DNA from: an uncultured Bacilli bacterium
GTDB lineage: Bacteria; Bacillota_I; Bacilli_A; RF39; UBA660
NCBI GenBank assembly: GCA_934183185.1
Contig: CAKPSO010000001.1
Location: 1-64,000, forward strand
DNA length: 64,000 nucleotides
Direction: 5' to 3'
Shown: one piece after another, positions 1-12,000 of the stretch
How positions within the stretch are numbered: the stretch's first letter is position 1
Layout: each line of letters starts with the position of its first letter
Notes under the pieces: model-generated
What the model was told of the DNA's origin: nothing
The model's database searches: none
What the model saw: only the letters and a program-made list of their open reading frames with translations
Made by a program: the position numbers and the translations under genes

Positions 1-26
1 TCTCCTTAATTTAATTATAACAAAAG

Positions 27-62
27 AAAAGTAGATCACATTCTTTTTATGTGTCTACTTTT
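27..62. terminator. hairpin at the left edge, possible bidirectional terminator
   Basis: A strong inverted repeat pairs about 27-41 with 49-62 (arms AAAAGTAGA and TCTACTTTT plus a CACAT/ATGTG extension) around a short loop. A/T runs flank both sides, so it could terminate transcription in either direction. It probably serves a gene left of the window or backs up the tuf terminator. Inference from symmetry only. Confidence 0.5.
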
Positions 63-110
63 ACTTTATCACTTCAATAACTAACTAGATATATCTCTTT
101 TATATCATTA

Positions 111-138
111 AAAAAATCCCCAAATATGAGGATTTTTA
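111..138 (-). terminator. Rho-independent terminator after tuf
   Basis: On the minus strand the transcript forms a short stem (AAAATCCTC with GGGGATTTT, loop ATATTT) followed by a run of U. It starts about 15 bases after the tuf stop codon and ends the rpsL-rpsG-fusA-tuf unit. Confidence 0.75.
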
Positions 139-151
139 TTTTATCTATCGA

Positions 152-1321
152 TTAAGCATCAATCTTACTAACTGAACCAGCACCAACAGTACGTCCACCT
201 TCACGGATAGAGAACTTAGTACCTTGTTCAAGAGCGATTGGGTGAATTAATTCAACAGTCATACTAACGTTGTCACCTGGCATAACCATTTCAACTCCAG
301 CAGGAAGTGTAATAACACCTGTTACGTCTGTAGTTCTGAAATAGAATTGAGGACGATAGTTATTAAAGAATGGAGTATGACGTCCACCTTCTTCTTTACT
401 AAGTACGTAAACTTCAGCTTCGAACTTAGTATGAGGTGTAACTGATCCTGGTTTAGCAAGAACTTGACCACGTTCAACTTGTTCACGAGAAATACCACGA
501 AGTAATACTCCAGCATTGTCTCCAGCTTGAGCAAAGTCTAATTGTTTACGGAACATTTCAATTCCAGTAACAACAGTCTTTTGAGTTGGTTTGATACCAA
601 CGATTTCAACTTCATCATTAAGTTTTAATGTACCACGTTCAACACGTCCAGTAACAACAGTTCCACGTCCAGTGATAGTAAATACATCTTCAATACTCAT
701 TAAGAATGGTTTGTCAGTATCACGTTCTGGAGTTGGAATCCATTCATCTACTGCATTCATTAATTCTTTGATAGATTCTACATATTTAGGATCTCCTTCA
801 AGAGCTTTTAATGCAGAACCACGAATAATTGGAGTTTCATCTCCTTCAAATCCGTATTCATTTAATAAATCACGAATTTCCATTTCTACTAATTCTAGTA
901 ATTCTTCATCATCAACCATATCACATTTGTTCATGAATACTACCATTCTAGGTACTCCAACTTGACGAGCAAGTAAGATATGTTCACGAGTTTGTGCCAT
1001 AGGTCCATCAGTAGCAGCAATAACTAAGATTGCTCCATCCATTTGAGCTGCACCAGTAATCATGTTTTTAACATAGTCAGCATGTCCTGGACAGTCTACG
1101 TGAGCATAATGACGTTTTTCAGTTTCATACTCAACGTGAGCAGTATTAATAGTAATACCTCTTTCCCTTTCTTCAGGTGCTTTGTCGATATCAGCGAAAT
1201 CAACTGCAGCTCCTAAAACCTTAGTAATAGCAGCTGTTAAAGTAGTTTTACCATGGTCAACGTGACCGATTGTACCTACGTTAACATGTGGTTTAGAACG
1301 ATTAAATTTTTCTTTTGCCAT
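152..1321 (-). CDS. tuf: translation elongation factor EF-Tu
   Basis: GTPase that delivers aminoacyl-tRNA to the ribosomal A site in the cytoplasm. The 389-residue product has the full domain set: the GTP-binding P-loop GHVDHGKT (about residues 19-26), switch [10 protein letters not shown], the guanine motif NKCD, and the two C-terminal beta-barrel domains ending in [13 protein letters not shown]. Length is a few residues under the usual 394-396. The start follows a strong AGGAGG-type site. It is the last gene of the str unit (rpsL-rpsG-fusA-tuf), separated from fusA by about 140 bases that hold a hairpin. Nothing in the sequence is unusual; identity is certain. Confidence 0.98.
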   Translation of the reverse strand: MAKEKFNRSKPHVNVGTIGHVDHGKTTLTAAITKVLGAAVDFADIDKAPEERERGITINTAHVEYETEKRHYAHVDCPGHADYVKNMITGAAQMDGAILVIAATDGPMAQTREHILLARQVGVPRMVVFMNKCDMVDDEELLELVEMEIRDLLNEYGFEGDETPIIRGSALKALEGDPKYVESIKELMNAVDEWIPTPERDTDKPFLMSIEDVFTITGRGTVVTGRVERGTLKLNDEVEIVGIKPTQKTVVTGIEMFRKQLDFAQAGDNAGVLLRGISREQVERGQVLAKPGSVTPHTKFEAEVYVLSKEEGGRHTPFFNNYRPQFYFRTTDVTGVITLPAGVEMVMPGDNVSMTVELIHPIALEQGTKFSIREGGRTVGAGSVSKIDA

Positions 1322-1428
1322 TTTATTTCCTCCTTTTTTATTTATACAACTTATATTTTATCTAACAATTGAAGTTTTTTCAACTGTTTTGATACTATTT
1401 TATCATTTCTGACAAAATATTTATAACA

Positions 1429-1452
1429 CTTGGCTACAATTTAGTAGCCAAG
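1429..1452 (-). terminator. hairpin between fusA and tuf
   Basis: A perfect 9-bp inverted repeat (CTTGGCTAC / GTAGCCAAG) lies just after the fusA stop. On the minus strand it is followed by TGTTATAAATATTTT rather than a clean U run, so it may be a weak or partial terminator, or an mRNA-end protector that adjusts fusA against tuf levels. Confidence 0.45.
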
Positions 1453-1464
1453 TAGTTATTCTAA

Positions 1465-3534
1465 TTAATTACCGCTTTTTTTAATAATTTCTTCAGCGAT
1501 ATTTTTTGGTACCTCTTCATAGTGATCAAATACCATAACGAAGTTACCACGTCCTTGAGTATTAGAACGCAAACTTGTTGCATATCCGAACATTTCTGAA
1601 AGTGGAACCATTGCATCAAGTCTAACAGCATTTCCAACACTTTCTTGACCAAGTGGACGACCACGACGACTAGTTAAGTCACCCATAACATTTCCAAAAT
1701 ATTCATCTGGAGTTGTTACTTCAACTTTCATAATTGGTTCAAGAAGTACAGGTTTACATTTATTTTTAGCTTCTTTTAATGCAAAACTTGCAGCAATCTT
1801 AAATGCCATTTCGTTAGAGTCTACATCATGGTAAGAACCATCAAATAATGTAGCTTTAACATCTATCATAGGATATCCAGCAAGTACACCAGTTTGAAGT
1901 GCTTCTTGTAATCCTTTGTCAACAACTGGAATGTATTCACGAGGAACAACACCACCAACGATTGCATCAACGAATTCATATCCTTTATCTGGATTTGGTT
2001 CAAACTTAACCCAAACATGTCCATATTGTCCACGACCACCAGATTGTTTAATATATTTACCTTCACAATCAGCAGCTTGACGTAATGTTTCACGATAAGC
2101 AACTTGAGGTTTACCAATATTTGCTTCAACAGCAAATTCATCCTTCATACGAGTAACAAGAACATCTAAGTGAAGTTCACCCATACCAGCAATAACAGTT
2201 TGACCTGTTTCTTGGTCAGTATGTACTCTAAATGTTGGATCCTCTTCAGCTAATTTTTGAAGAGCAATTCCCATCTTTTCTTGATCTGCTTTTGATTTTG
2301 GTTCAACAGCAACTTCAATAACTGGTTCAGGGAATTCCATAGATTCAAGAATAACTGGTTTCTTTTCATCACAAAGTGTATCACCAGTAGTAGTATTCTT
2401 AAGTCCAACTATAGCAGCTATATCACCAGTATAAACATCTGATATTTCTGTTCTGTTGTTAGCATGCATTAATAGTAAACGTCCAACACGTTCTTTAACA
2501 TCTTTAGTTGAATTTAATACATAAGAACCACTTGATAAGTGTCCAGAATAAACTCTAAAGAATGTTAAACGTCCAACGAATGGATCAGTCATAACTTTAA
2601 ATGCTAAGGCACTAAATGGTTCACTATCTGATGGATGTCTAACAGCTGGATTACCATCTAAATCAGTACCTTCGATACTAGCTATATCAGTAGGAGCTGG
2701 TAAGTAATCAATAACTGCATCAAGAAGTAATTTAACACCCATATTTCCAAGAGCAGTACCACACATAACTGGGAAGAATTGAACATCAAGAGTACCACGA
2801 CGAATAGCTCTCTTAATCATATCAACAGTAACTTCTCCGCCATCAAGATAAGTATTCATTAACTCATCATCATATTCAGCAACTGCTTCAATAAGATCAT
2901 TATGCTTTTCTTCAGCTATAGCAGCCAAATCAGCTGGAATCTCAATTTCCTTAGCATCCTCTTCTGGTTTACCATCATATTCATAAGCTTTCATAGTAAC
3001 CAAGTCAATTACACCATGGAACTCAGATTCAGCCCCAATAGGCCATTCAATAGGTTTAGCATTAACACCCAATCTAGATTTGATAGTACCTAAAGTATAT
3101 TCAAAATTAGCGCCCATCTTATCCATCTTGTTTGCAAATATAATACGTGGTACAGAAAATTCTGTAGCTTGACGCCAAACTGTTTCAGTTTGAGGTTCAA
3201 CACCAGCCTGAGCATCTAGTAAAGCAACCGCTCCATCTAGTACTCTTAAACTACGACTAACTTCAACAGTAAAGTCTACGTGTCCAGGCGTATCAATGAT
3301 ATTCATACGATATCCTTTCCAGTATGCAGTAGTAGCTGCTGATGTAATCGTAATACCACGTTCTTGTTCTTGTTTCATCCAGTCCATTTGAGATTCACCA
3401 TCATGTGTTTCTCCAATTTTATGAATCTTTTTAGTATGGAATAATACACGTTCAGTACAAGTAGTCTTACCTGCATCGATATGTGCCATAATTCCAAAAT
3501 TTCTTGTTTTGTCTAATGACGTATCACGAGCCAT
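1465..3534 (-). CDS. fusA: translation elongation factor EF-G
   Basis: GTPase that drives ribosomal translocation and, with RRF, ribosome recycling. The 689-residue product carries the P-loop AHIDAGKTT (about residues 17-25), the switch region DTPGHVDF, the guanine motif NKMD, and the C-terminal domain IV loop ([11 protein letters not shown]). Length is typical of EF-G. It starts 14 bases downstream of the rpsG stop, in the order rpsL-rpsG-fusA-tuf found in most bacteria. A single fusA is seen; no fusA2-like features such as a truncated domain IV are present. Confidence 0.98.
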   Translation of the reverse strand: MARDTSLDKTRNFGIMAHIDAGKTTCTERVLFHTKKIHKIGETHDGESQMDWMKQEQERGITITSAATTAYWKGYRMNIIDTPGHVDFTVEVSRSLRVLDGAVALLDAQAGVEPQTETVWRQATEFSVPRIIFANKMDKMGANFEYTLGTIKSRLGVNAKPIEWPIGAESEFHGVIDLVTMKAYEYDGKPEEDAKEIEIPADLAAIAEEKHNDLIEAVAEYDDELMNTYLDGGEVTVDMIKRAIRRGTLDVQFFPVMCGTALGNMGVKLLLDAVIDYLPAPTDIASIEGTDLDGNPAVRHPSDSEPFSALAFKVMTDPFVGRLTFFRVYSGHLSSGSYVLNSTKDVKERVGRLLLMHANNRTEISDVYTGDIAAIVGLKNTTTGDTLCDEKKPVILESMEFPEPVIEVAVEPKSKADQEKMGIALQKLAEEDPTFRVHTDQETGQTVIAGMGELHLDVLVTRMKDEFAVEANIGKPQVAYRETLRQAADCEGKYIKQSGGRGQYGHVWVKFEPNPDKGYEFVDAIVGGVVPREYIPVVDKGLQEALQTGVLAGYPMIDVKATLFDGSYHDVDSNEMAFKIAASFALKEAKNKCKPVLLEPIMKVEVTTPDEYFGNVMGDLTSRRGRPLGQESVGNAVRLDAMVPLSEMFGYATSLRSNTQGRGNFVMVFDHYEEVPKNIAEEIIKKSGN

Positions 3535-3548
3535 ATATTAATCCTTTC

Positions 3549-4016
3549 CTACCAACGATAATGAGCAAATGCCTTGTTAGCTTCTGCCATTCTGTGGGTA
3601 TCTTCACGTTTTTTAACAGCTGCACCAGTACCATTTGATGCATCTATAATTTCATTGGCTAAATTTTCAGCCATACCTTTTCCACCTCTAAGTCTAGCAT
3701 AGTTTACTAACCAACGTAATCCTAAAGCTTGACTTCTTTCAGCTGATACTTCAACTGGAACTTGATAGTTAGAACCACCAACGCGGCGAGATTTAACTTC
3801 AAGTAAAGGCTTAATATTTTCTAAAGCTTTATTAAAGACATCTAATGGATTTTGTCCAGTTTTTTCTTTAATAATATCAAAAGCATCATATAAAATAGTT
3901 TGAGCTTTTCCTCTCTTACCACCAATCATCATACGATTGATTAATTTAGTAACAACTTTTGAATTGTATATAGGATCTGCTAAAACATCTCTTTTAACTG
4001 CTTGTCTTTTACGCAT
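3549..4016 (-). CDS. rpsG: 30S ribosomal protein S7
   Basis: Primary 16S rRNA-binding protein that nucleates assembly of the 30S head and lines the E site. The 155-residue product begins [15 protein letters not shown] and shows the S7 signatures [13 protein letters not shown] and [11 protein letters not shown], with [15 protein letters not shown] and the C-terminal AFAHYRW. Length is the usual 155-156. It is preceded by an AAAGGAGG ribosome-binding site and lies between rpsL and fusA with a 35-base spacer to rpsL. Confidence 0.98.
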   Translation of the reverse strand: MRKRQAVKRDVLADPIYNSKVVTKLINRMMIGGKRGKAQTILYDAFDIIKEKTGQNPLDVFNKALENIKPLLEVKSRRVGGSNYQVPVEVSAERSQALGLRWLVNYARLRGGKGMAENLANEIIDASNGTGAAVKKREDTHRMAEANKAFAHYRW

Positions 4017-4051
4017 GATTGATATCCTCCTTTCTTAATATCAGTTATTTT

Positions 4052-4465
4052 TTACTTTTTAGGTTTTTTAGCACCGTATTTAGAACGACCTTGTTTTCTA
4101 TCCTTAACACCAGCTGTGTCCAAAGTACCACGAATTACATGATAACGAACACCAATTAAGTCTTTAACACGTCCTCCACGAACCAATACAACGCTATGTT
4201 CTTGTAAGTTATGTCCTTCTCCAGGAATATAAGTATCTACTTCTTTTCCATTTGATAAACGAACACGAGCATACTTTCTCAAAGCTGAGTTTGGCTTTTT
4301 AGGGGTTTTTGTACCAACACGAGTACAAACACCTCTCTTTTGAGGAGAATTAACACTAGTAGTTTTTCTTTGAATTGTATTTAATCCAAATCCTAAAACT
4401 GGTGATTTGCTCTTTCTTACTTTATTAGTTCTATTTTTTCTGATTAATTGTTGAACTGTAGGCAT
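4052..4465 (-). CDS. rpsL: 30S ribosomal protein S12
   Basis: Decoding-centre protein of the small subunit. The 137-residue product has the conserved [17 protein letters not shown] block (the streptomycin-relevant Lys is kept) and ends [12 protein letters not shown]. The second conserved loop reads [13 protein letters not shown]. In almost all bacteria it is GGRVKDLPGVRYH, so the proline of E. coli position 90/91 (residue 104 here) is isoleucine; substitutions at this residue are associated with altered streptomycin response and accuracy. It is the first gene of the str unit, behind a near-consensus promoter at 4564-4592 and a leader of about 100 bases. Confidence 0.98.
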   Translation of the reverse strand: MPTVQQLIRKNRTNKVRKSKSPVLGFGLNTIQRKTTSVNSPQKRGVCTRVGTKTPKKPNSALRKYARVRLSNGKEVDTYIPGEGHNLQEHSVVLVRGGRVKDLIGVRYHVIRGTLDTAGVKDRKQGRSKYGAKKPKK

Positions 4466-4563
4466 ATATTATCTCTCCTTTCTTTACACATATCCAGGTG
4501 TATCATTTTTCTAATTAAATATAAGTTTTGTCAGAAACAAAACCTAAATTTATCAGCATACAT

Positions 4564-4592
4564 AATATAACACTAAGCCCATAAAGTGTCAA
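4564..4592 (-). promoter_or_regulatory. sigma-A promoter of rpsL-rpsG-fusA-tuf
   Basis: The minus strand reads TTGACA, a 17-base spacer and TATATT. The -35 lies directly behind the terminator of the upstream gene, and the leader to the rpsL start is about 95 bases, long enough for regulation. Spacing and hexamers are near consensus. Confidence 0.8.
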
Positions 4593-4601
4593 GAATATTT
4601 T

Positions 4602-4632
4602 AAAAAAATCACTCAATATTTAATTGAATGAT
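4602..4632 (-). terminator. Rho-independent terminator overlapping the end of the 163-residue gene
   Basis: A 10-bp stem (ATCATTCAAT with ATTGAGTGAT, one G-U pair) and a run of seven U. The stop codon of the gene lies inside the hairpin. It insulates the rpsL promoter immediately downstream. Confidence 0.75.
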
Positions 4633-5111
4633 TCATCTAAATTAGCATCATATGACTCAGTAATATAATTGCTACCACAATTTACTAAACTACTATATTC
4701 ATAATTACCACTATTGTTGCTAACTACTACATAACCAGTACATGAATTACCACTTATATCAAGCTTATTAACATAATTGTCTCTAACTAATGAAACAACA
4801 GTAACAGTAAACTTATCTTGATCAGCAACAACTACTTGTTTATTTTTAACATAATCTTTAGTAACATCTATTAATTGTGTTCTATAGTTATTCACTAAAT
4901 CCATATAATCATTGTTTGTAGTACTATTAGGAGTAGAAGTAGCTATAGGACTAGGAGAAACTTGAGTAATTGGTTTATCACTTATATTCTTATCCTTTGT
5001 CATTCCCAATCGTACAGCACCAATAATAATTAATATGATTGCAATTATAAATACAGCTATAAAAGCTATAAAGGTACTAAATCCCCAACCACGATTATCT
5101 AGTTTATGCAT
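4620..5111 (-). CDS. single-pass membrane protein of unknown function
   Basis: Not recognised. The 163-residue product has a short basic N-terminus, one long hydrophobic segment (about residues 12-36), then a Ser/Thr/Pro/Asn-rich spacer and an extracellular C-terminal domain with two cysteines (NSCTGYVVV and LVNCGSNY) that could form a disulfide. The arrangement (short N-terminus, one helix, outward soluble domain) resembles small pilin-like or sortase-free cell-envelope proteins, but no prepilin peptidase motif is clear. It lies between rpoC and rpsL, where Bacillus carries the L7Ae-like gene rplGB, and has its own terminator. It may be cotranscribed with the small membrane gene upstream at 5143. 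Confidence 0.7.
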   Translation of the reverse strand: MHKLDNRGWGFSTFIAFIAVFIIAIILIIIGAVRLGMTKDKNISDKPITQVSPSPIATSTPNSTTNNDYMDLVNNYRTQLIDVTKDYVKNKQVVVADQDKFTVTVVSLVRDNYVNKLDISGNSCTGYVVVSNNSGNYEYSSLVNCGSNYITESYDANLDESFN

Positions 5112-5142
5112 AAAATCACCTCATACAGAAAAGATAGTATTA

Positions 5143-5298
5143 CTATCTAGTCATAAAATGAAATACTATTCCAAAAACAGCAAGTCCAATAGTAGCTAAA
5201 CTAGCAACAAAACCCATAGTTTGAAAAGCAGTAAACCCTTCTAAGCTAAGACTATTTTTTTTCTTTTTTCCATCGTTAATAAATTCATTATCTTTCAT
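5143..5298 (-). CDS. small single-pass membrane protein
   Basis: Not recognised. The 51-residue form starts MKDNEFINDGKKKK, a charged cytoplasmic stretch, followed by one hydrophobic helix (about residues 28-48) and ends HFMTR. An in-frame ATG at 5364 would add 22 residues but lies only some 15 bases from the likely transcription start and lacks a ribosome-binding site; the internal start has a weak AGATGG nine bases upstream, so the start is uncertain. A promoter at 5386-5414 sits upstream. Its neighbour 4620-5111 is also a small membrane protein, so the two may form a pair. Confidence 0.55.
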   Translation of the reverse strand: MKDNEFINDGKKKKNSLSLEGFTAFQTMGFVASLATIGLAVFGIVFHFMTR

Positions 5299-5385
5299 AT
5301 TTTTATACCATCTAATAAAATTAGAATCCTTTCTATAATATTTTACAGAATAAACAACTAGCATCTACTATATGTTTACATTCAC

Positions 5386-5414
5386 ATTATACAACGCTTT
5401 AATATAAAAGTCTA
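5386..5414 (-). promoter_or_regulatory. predicted promoter of the two small membrane genes
   Basis: Minus strand TAGACT, 17-base spacer, TATAAT. It lies directly behind the rpoC terminator, so the pair downstream is probably transcribed independently of the rpo operon. Confidence 0.55.
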
Positions 5415-5425
5415 CTAAATCAATA

Positions 5426-5459
5426 AACAAAAAGAAGAGTTTACATAAACTCCTCTTCT
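5426..5459 (-). terminator. Rho-independent terminator overlapping the rpoC stop
   Basis: The last rpoC codons and the next bases form an inverted repeat around GAGTTTA / TAAACTC with partially paired outer arms, followed by TTTTTG. The stop codon falls in the stem. Confidence 0.6.
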
Positions 5460-8400
5460 AATGTTTCTAATGGTTCTTCATCAACAAACTGACTTTCTAA
5501 ATCAAAATCAACATTTTTATATTTTTTAGCACCAGTTCCAGCAGGTATTAACTTACCAATGATAACATTTTCTTTTAATCCTGTTAAATGATCAACTTTA
5601 CCACGAATAGCTGCATCAGTTAAGATACGAGTTGTTTCCTGGAATGAAGCTGCAGATAAGAACGAATCAGTTTCAAGTGAAGCTTTAGTAATACCAAGCA
5701 ATACTGGGCGACCAGAAGCAGGCTTTTTACCATTTAGGATTGCTTCTTTATTCTTATCAGTAAATTCATGCATATTTACAAGAATACCAGGTAATAAATC
5801 AGTACCCCCACCCTCAACAATTCTAATCTTATTAATCATACGACTAGCAATAACTTCAATATGTTTATCTGAAATATCAACACCTTGACTACGATAAGTA
5901 TGTTGAACTTCTTTTAAGATATATTCTTGAGTAGTAAGTGGATCAGTAACTGCAAGTAACTCTTTAGGGCTAATAGCACCTTCAGTAAGTTTCTCACCAG
6001 CACTAACAACTGAACCCTTTTCTACACGAAGTTTAGAACCATAGTTAGTAACATGTTCTTTAGTTTCTACATCATTCTTAATGTAAATTCTATATTTACC
6101 ATGATCTTCATCAATCTTAGTAACTTTACCATCAATTTCAGCTATAGTAGCTTTACCTTTAGGGTTACGTGCTTCAAATAACTCTTGTACACGAGGAAGA
6201 CCTTGTGTAATATCTTCTCCACCAGCAACACCACCAGTATGGAATGTACGCATTGTTAACTGTGTACCAGGTTCACCAATAGATTGTGCAGCCATTACAC
6301 CAATAGCTTCTCCGACTTCTACTAAATTACCTGTAGCCAAGTTCTTACCATAACATTTTTGACATACACCATTATGAGTACCACAAGTTAAGATAGTACG
6401 TATTTCAACTTCAGTAATACCACTATTAACAATTTTTTCAGCAAGCTGTTCAGTAACATAAGTTAACTTATCACAAATAACTTCCTTAGTTTCTGGATTT
6501 ATAACTTTCTTATTAGTAAAACGACCAATAATACGATCATATAAACTTTCGATAACAGCACCAGTCTTATCATTAACAAATGCTTTAACAACAACACCTT
6601 GATCAGTACCACAATCTTCTTCTTTAACAATCATATCTTGACTTACATCAACTAAACGACGAGTTAAGTAACCAGAATCGGCAGTTTTTAATGCCGTATC
6701 AGCACTACCCTTACGAGCGCCATGGGTACTTAAGAAGAATTCTGATACTGATAGGCCTTCCTTAAATGATGATAATACTGGGATTTCAACAGATTCACCA
6801 TTTGGTTTAGCCATCAAACCACGCATACCTGCAACTTGTGTAAAGTTAGAAATATTTCCACGCGCTTTAGAGTGCATCATCATGAAGATTGGATTATCTA
6901 AATCTGCATCAGCTTTTTCCTGTAGTTCTGCAGTAACTTGAGCCTTAGCGTTTTCCCAAGTTTCAATAACTTTTTCATAACGCTCACTATCAGTTATCAA
7001 ACCACGTTTATATTGTTTATTAATCTTATCAACTATCTTCTTAGCTTCAGCTACTATTTCAGGTTTCTTTTCACTGCTAACAACATCACTCATAGAAACA
7101 GTTATACCAGCAATAGTAGAATACTTGAATCCTAAATCTTTTAATTTATCAAGCATAATTGAAGTTTCAGTAGTTTTATAACGTTTAAATATTTGAGCTA
7201 TAATTTTTTCTAATACTCCCTTAGCAAAAGGTTTAACTAAAGGCATACCTTTAATTACTTCAGGAATATTTTGTCCCTTTTCAATAAAGAATTTATTAGG
7301 AGTAATTTTTTGAATATTCTCATCACTAGGTTCATTAACATATGGGAATGAATCTGGTAAAATTTCATTAAATTTAATCTTACCAACAGTAGTAACTAAA
7401 TATTTACCATGTTGTTCCTCTGTAAATAATTTATATTTGAAAGAATCAACAGGAATTACTATTCTAGTATGAAGAGTAACTTCTCTTCTCTCATAAGCCA
7501 TTAATGCTTCATTTGTATTCTTAAATATACGACCTTCACCAGGAAGTCCAGCTTTTTCCATAGTAATATAATAATTACCTAATACCATGTCCTGACTAGG
7601 TGTAACGATTGGATCTCCAGATTTTGGATGTAAAATATTGTTAGCACCTAACATTAAAAGTCTAGCTTCTGCTTGAGCTTCTTCAGATAAAGGTACATGA
7701 ACAGCCATCTGGTCACCATCGAAGTCAGCATTAAATGCAGGACAAACAAGTGGATGTAAACGAATAGCCTTACCACCAATTAATATTGGTTCAAATGCTT
7801 GAATACCTAATCTATGTAGTGTAGGTGCGCGGTTAAGTAATACTGGATGTTCCTTAATTACTTCTTCAACTACATCCCAAACTACTGGATCTTGATTTTC
7901 AATTAAGCGTTTAGCAGCTTTAATATTATGAGCTATATCTTTACTTACTAAACCATGAATAACATGAGGTTTAAATAATTCTAGAGCCATTTCCTTAGGA
8001 ATACCACATTGATACATCTTAAGTGATGGTCCAACAACGATAACGCTACGTCCAGAATAGTCAACACGCTTACCTAATAAGTTTTGACGGAAACGACCTT
8101 GTTTTCCTTTTAACATACTAGATAACGACTTTAATGCTCTATTTCCAGCACCAGTTACACTTCTACCACGTCTACCATTATCAAATAAAGCATCAACTGC
8201 TTCTTGAAGCATACGTTTTTCATTCTGAATAATGATACCAGGAGCTCCTAAATCAATTAATTTCTTTAAACGATTATTACGATTAATAACGCGGCGATAT
8301 AAATCATTTAAATCACTTGTAGCAAAACGACCACCATCAAGTTGAATCATAGGTCTAAGTTCAGGTGGAATAACAGGAATACAATCCATAATCATCCACT

Positions 8401-9070
8401 CAGGCTTATTTCCAGATTGATAGAATGCATTTAATACATCAATACGTTTAACTAAACGAGTTCTTCTTTGTCCTTGAGCATCTTCTAATTCCTTAGTAAT
8501 TTGTTTAATTTCAGCTTCAAGATCAACCTTCTTTAATAATTCTTTAATAGCTTCAGCACCCATACCTACTTGGAAAGTATTACCATATTTTTCATAGTAT
8601 GCACGATACTCTTTTTCAGATAAAGTTTGTTTATTCTCAAGTGGAGTATTACCTTTATCGATAACTACATAACTAACGAAGTATAATACTTCTTCAAGAT
8701 CTCTTGGACTCATATCAAGAACTAATCCCATACGAGAAGGTACCCCTTTAAAGAACCAAATATGAGAAACAGGAGAAGCAAGTTCTATATGCCCCATTCT
8801 TTCACGTCTAACCTTGCTTCTAGTTACCTCAACGCCACAACGGTCACAAACTATATTTTTATAACGAACACGTTTGTATTTACCACAAGCACATTCAAAA
8901 TCTTTAGTTGGTCCAAAGATTTTTTCACAGAACAATCCATCACGTTCAGGACGAAGTGTTCTATAGTTAATAGTTTCAGGTTTCTTAACCTCACCATAAC
9001 TCCATTCACGGATTTTCTCTGGAGATGCTATTCCAATTTTTAAAGCTTCAAACTTATCAACTGCTATCAT
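5441..9070 (-). CDS. rpoC: DNA-directed RNA polymerase subunit beta'
   Basis: Catalytic subunit of RNA polymerase. The product of about 1209 residues starts [20 protein letters not shown] and shows the N-terminal zinc-binding cysteines (ECACGKYKR and CDRCGVEV), the catalytic NADFDGDQM motif that binds magnesium, the bridge-helix and trigger-loop region ([19 protein letters not shown]), and the second zinc site ([13 protein letters not shown]). It ends in an acidic tail, [12 protein letters not shown]. The ATG at 9070 is preferred over one 9 bases upstream because GGAG then sits at a workable distance. It begins one base after the rpoB stop, so the two are translationally linked. Confidence 0.98.
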   Translation of the reverse strand: MIAVDKFEALKIGIASPEKIREWSYGEVKKPETINYRTLRPERDGLFCEKIFGPTKDFECACGKYKRVRYKNIVCDRCGVEVTRSKVRRERMGHIELASPVSHIWFFKGVPSRMGLVLDMSPRDLEEVLYFVSYVVIDKGNTPLENKQTLSEKEYRAYYEKYGNTFQVGMGAEAIKELLKKVDLEAEIKQITKELEDAQGQRRTRLVKRIDVLNAFYQSGNKPEWMIMDCIPVIPPELRPMIQLDGGRFATSDLNDLYRRVINRNNRLKKLIDLGAPGIIIQNEKRMLQEAVDALFDNGRRGRSVTGAGNRALKSLSSMLKGKQGRFRQNLLGKRVDYSGRSVIVVGPSLKMYQCGIPKEMALELFKPHVIHGLVSKDIAHNIKAAKRLIENQDPVVWDVVEEVIKEHPVLLNRAPTLHRLGIQAFEPILIGGKAIRLHPLVCPAFNADFDGDQMAVHVPLSEEAQAEARLLMLGANNILHPKSGDPIVTPSQDMVLGNYYITMEKAGLPGEGRIFKNTNEALMAYERREVTLHTRIVIPVDSFKYKLFTEEQHGKYLVTTVGKIKFNEILPDSFPYVNEPSDENIQKITPNKFFIEKGQNIPEVIKGMPLVKPFAKGVLEKIIAQIFKRYKTTETSIMLDKLKDLGFKYSTIAGITVSMSDVVSSEKKPEIVAEAKKIVDKINKQYKRGLITDSERYEKVIETWENAKAQVTAELQEKADADLDNPIFMMMHSKARGNISNFTQVAGMRGLMAKPNGESVEIPVLSSFKEGLSVSEFFLSTHGARKGSADTALKTADSGYLTRRLVDVSQDMIVKEEDCGTDQGVVVKAFVNDKTGAVIESLYDRIIGRFTNKKVINPETKEVICDKLTYVTEQLAEKIVNSGITEVEIRTILTCGTHNGVCQKCYGKNLATGNLVEVGEAIGVMAAQSIGEPGTQLTMRTFHTGGVAGGEDITQGLPRVQELFEARNPKGKATIAEIDGKVTKIDEDHGKYRIYIKNDVETKEHVTNYGSKLRVEKGSVVSAGEKLTEGAISPKELLAVTDPLTTQEYILKEVQHTYRSQGVDISDKHIEVIASRMINKIRIVEGGGTDLLPGILVNMHEFTDKNKEAILNGKKPASGRPVLLGITKASLETDSFLSAASFQETTRILTDAAIRGKVDHLTGLKENVIIGKLIPAGTGAKKYKNVDFDLESQFVDEEPLETLEEEFM

Positions 9071-9071
9071 A

Positions 9072-12000
9072 TTATTCATCTCCTTCCATCATATCATCAA
9101 AATCAGCTTCTATTTCATCCTCTGGGAAAACATCATCATCTAAATCATCAAGTTCATCGTCTTCTTCTTCATCTGCATCATAATCTGAATCATCATCATC
9201 TTGAGTAAGCGGTGGATTGATTTTTTCATCAAATGCTACTAACTCTTCCTTAGTTTCATCATCCTCTAACTCTTTTAAGTCTAAATTATGACCTTCATCA
9301 TCAATAATACTTATATCAAGTCCTAGAGCTTGGAACTCTTTCATCAATACTCTAAAGCTTTCTGGAATACCAGCTTGATTAATTTCTTCACCCTTAACGA
9401 TAGATTCATAAACTTTAACTCTACCAATAACGTCATCAGATTTATAAGTAATAATTTCCTGTAATGTATTTGCTGCACCATATGCCTCTAGTGCCCAAAC
9501 TTCCATTTCACCAAATCTCTGTCCACCAAATTGAGCTTTACCACCTAAAGGTTGTTGAGTAACTAATGAATATGGACCAGTAGAACGAGCATGTAGCTTA
9601 TCATCTACCATGTGGTGTAGTTTAATCATATACATGACACCAACAGCAATACGATTATCAAAAGGTTCACCAGTACGACCATTATAAAGAATAGTCTTAC
9701 CATCTTCATCCATTCCAGCTTCCTTCATCATATCAATAATGTCCTGATTATTAGCTCCATCAAATACTGGAGTAGCAAAATGAACATTTAATTTTTTAGC
9801 AGCCATACCTAAATGCAATTCAAGTATCTGTCCAATATTCATACGGCTAGGTACACCTTGTGGATTTAACATAATATCAACTGGAGTACCATCTGGTAAA
9901 TATGGCATATCTTCTTCTGGTAAAATAAGTGAAATAACACCCTTATTACCATGACGACCTGACATCTTATCACCAATTTGAATCTTACGTTTTTGAGCTA
10001 TATATACACGAATTACTTTACTTACACCAGCAGGTAACTCGTCATTATCTTTTCTAGAGTAAATCTTAACATCGTGAACTATACCTTCTCCACCATGTGG
10101 AACACGTAAAGAAGTATCTCTAACTTCACGAGTTTTTTCACCAAATATTGCATGTAGTAATTTTTCTTCAGAAGTAAGTTCAGCCATACCCTTAGGAGTA
10201 ACCTTACCAACTAAGATATCACCTTCATGAACTTCAGTACCGATAATAACGATACCGTTTTCATCTAGATTCTTACGAGCATCATCACTTACATTTGGAA
10301 TATCACGAGTAATTTCTTCTGGCCCTAACTTAGTTTCACGACATTGCATTTGGTAATCTTCTATATGAATTGAAGTATAAACATCATCTTTAACTAATTT
10401 TTCATTTAATATAACGGCATCCTCATAGTTATAACCATTAAATGTCATAAATGCTACAACTACGTTTTTACCTAAAGCTAGTTCACCTTTATCCATACTT
10501 GGACCATCAGCTATAACTTGTCCACGATCTACTTTTTCACCAACACTTACAGCAGGCCTATGATGATAACATGAATCTTGGTTAGATTCTTCAAAATTAG
10601 CTAAGTAATAAGTGTCTTTTCCACCTTTATTCTTAACTACTATTTGTTGAGCATCAACGTATTCAACTATACCATCTGCCTTAGCTGTGATAGCAGCACC
10701 AGAATCTCTAGCAGCAATATATTCAACCCCTGTACCAACAAGTGGAGCTTCTGCCTTTAATAAAGGTACAGATTGACGTTGCATGTTAGCACCCATCAAA
10801 GCACGAGTAGCATCATCATGTTCCAAGAATGGTATACAACTTGTAGTAACGGCTACTACCTGTTGAGGTGATACATCTATATAATCAACCTGTTCTGGTT
10901 TAACTAAAATATTTTCTCCCCTAAAACGAGCTGCTACTTGATCATCAATCATAACATTATCATCATTAGTAGTAACAGTAGCCTGAGAAATAATAACATC
11001 ATTTTCCTCATCTGCAGTCAAATAATCAACTTGATCAGTTATCTTGCAGTTATCAACTTTACGATATGGAGTCATAATAAATCCATAATCATCAATTTTA
11101 GCGTAACTAGCAAGTGAAGTAATAAGTCCAATATTCTGACCTTCAGGAGATTCAATAGGACATATTCTACCATAGTGAGAAGGGTTAACGTCACGTACTT
11201 CCATACCAGCACGATCACGAGATAATCCACCAGGTCCTAAGGCTGATAAACGACGTTTATTTGTAAGTTCACTAATAGGGTTAATCTGATCCATGAACTG
11301 AGATAATTGACTTGATCCAAAGAACTCTTTCATAGCAGCAGTAACTGGTCTAATATTAATAAGTGTTTTAGGAGTTACTTCTTCCATTTCCTGAGTAGTC
11401 ATTCTTTCACGAATAACTCTTTCCATACGGCTTACACCAATTCTAAATTGATTTTGTAAAAGTTCTCCAACTTGACGAATACGACGATTACCTAAATGGT
11501 CAATCTCATCGAAATTACCAAAACCTGCTAATAAACACAAATAATAAGAAACTGATGCATAAATATCAGGTATAGTCAAACGTTTAACTTCAACATCTTG
11601 ATCATTTCCAATAAGAGTAATTTTCTCAGATTTTTTACTAGGATTATATATTTTTACTTCTTGAATACGATTATAAGTATCTAACTCATCATTTATTTTT
11701 GCTTCTCTCACACCATAACCATTTTTAAATATAGGACGTAATGTTTCAAGGACCTCTTTAGTAACGACAGTATCTTTAGGTACTATAATTTCATCATCAA
11801 CTTTAATATCTTCTGCTAAAGTTTGATTAAGTAATCTATCCAAAACATTTAATTTACGGTTAAATTTATAACGACCTACTTTAGCTAAATCATACCTAAA
11901 TTCATCAAAGAATCTAGTAATAATTTGGTTCTTAGAAGAATCCAATGTAGCTGGTTCACCTGGTCTTAACTTTTCATAAATCTCAATTAAAGCTTCATCA

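Noticed and set aside
591..965. 124-codon plus-strand open frame inside tuf
   Set aside because: Shadow of the highly conserved tuf frame.
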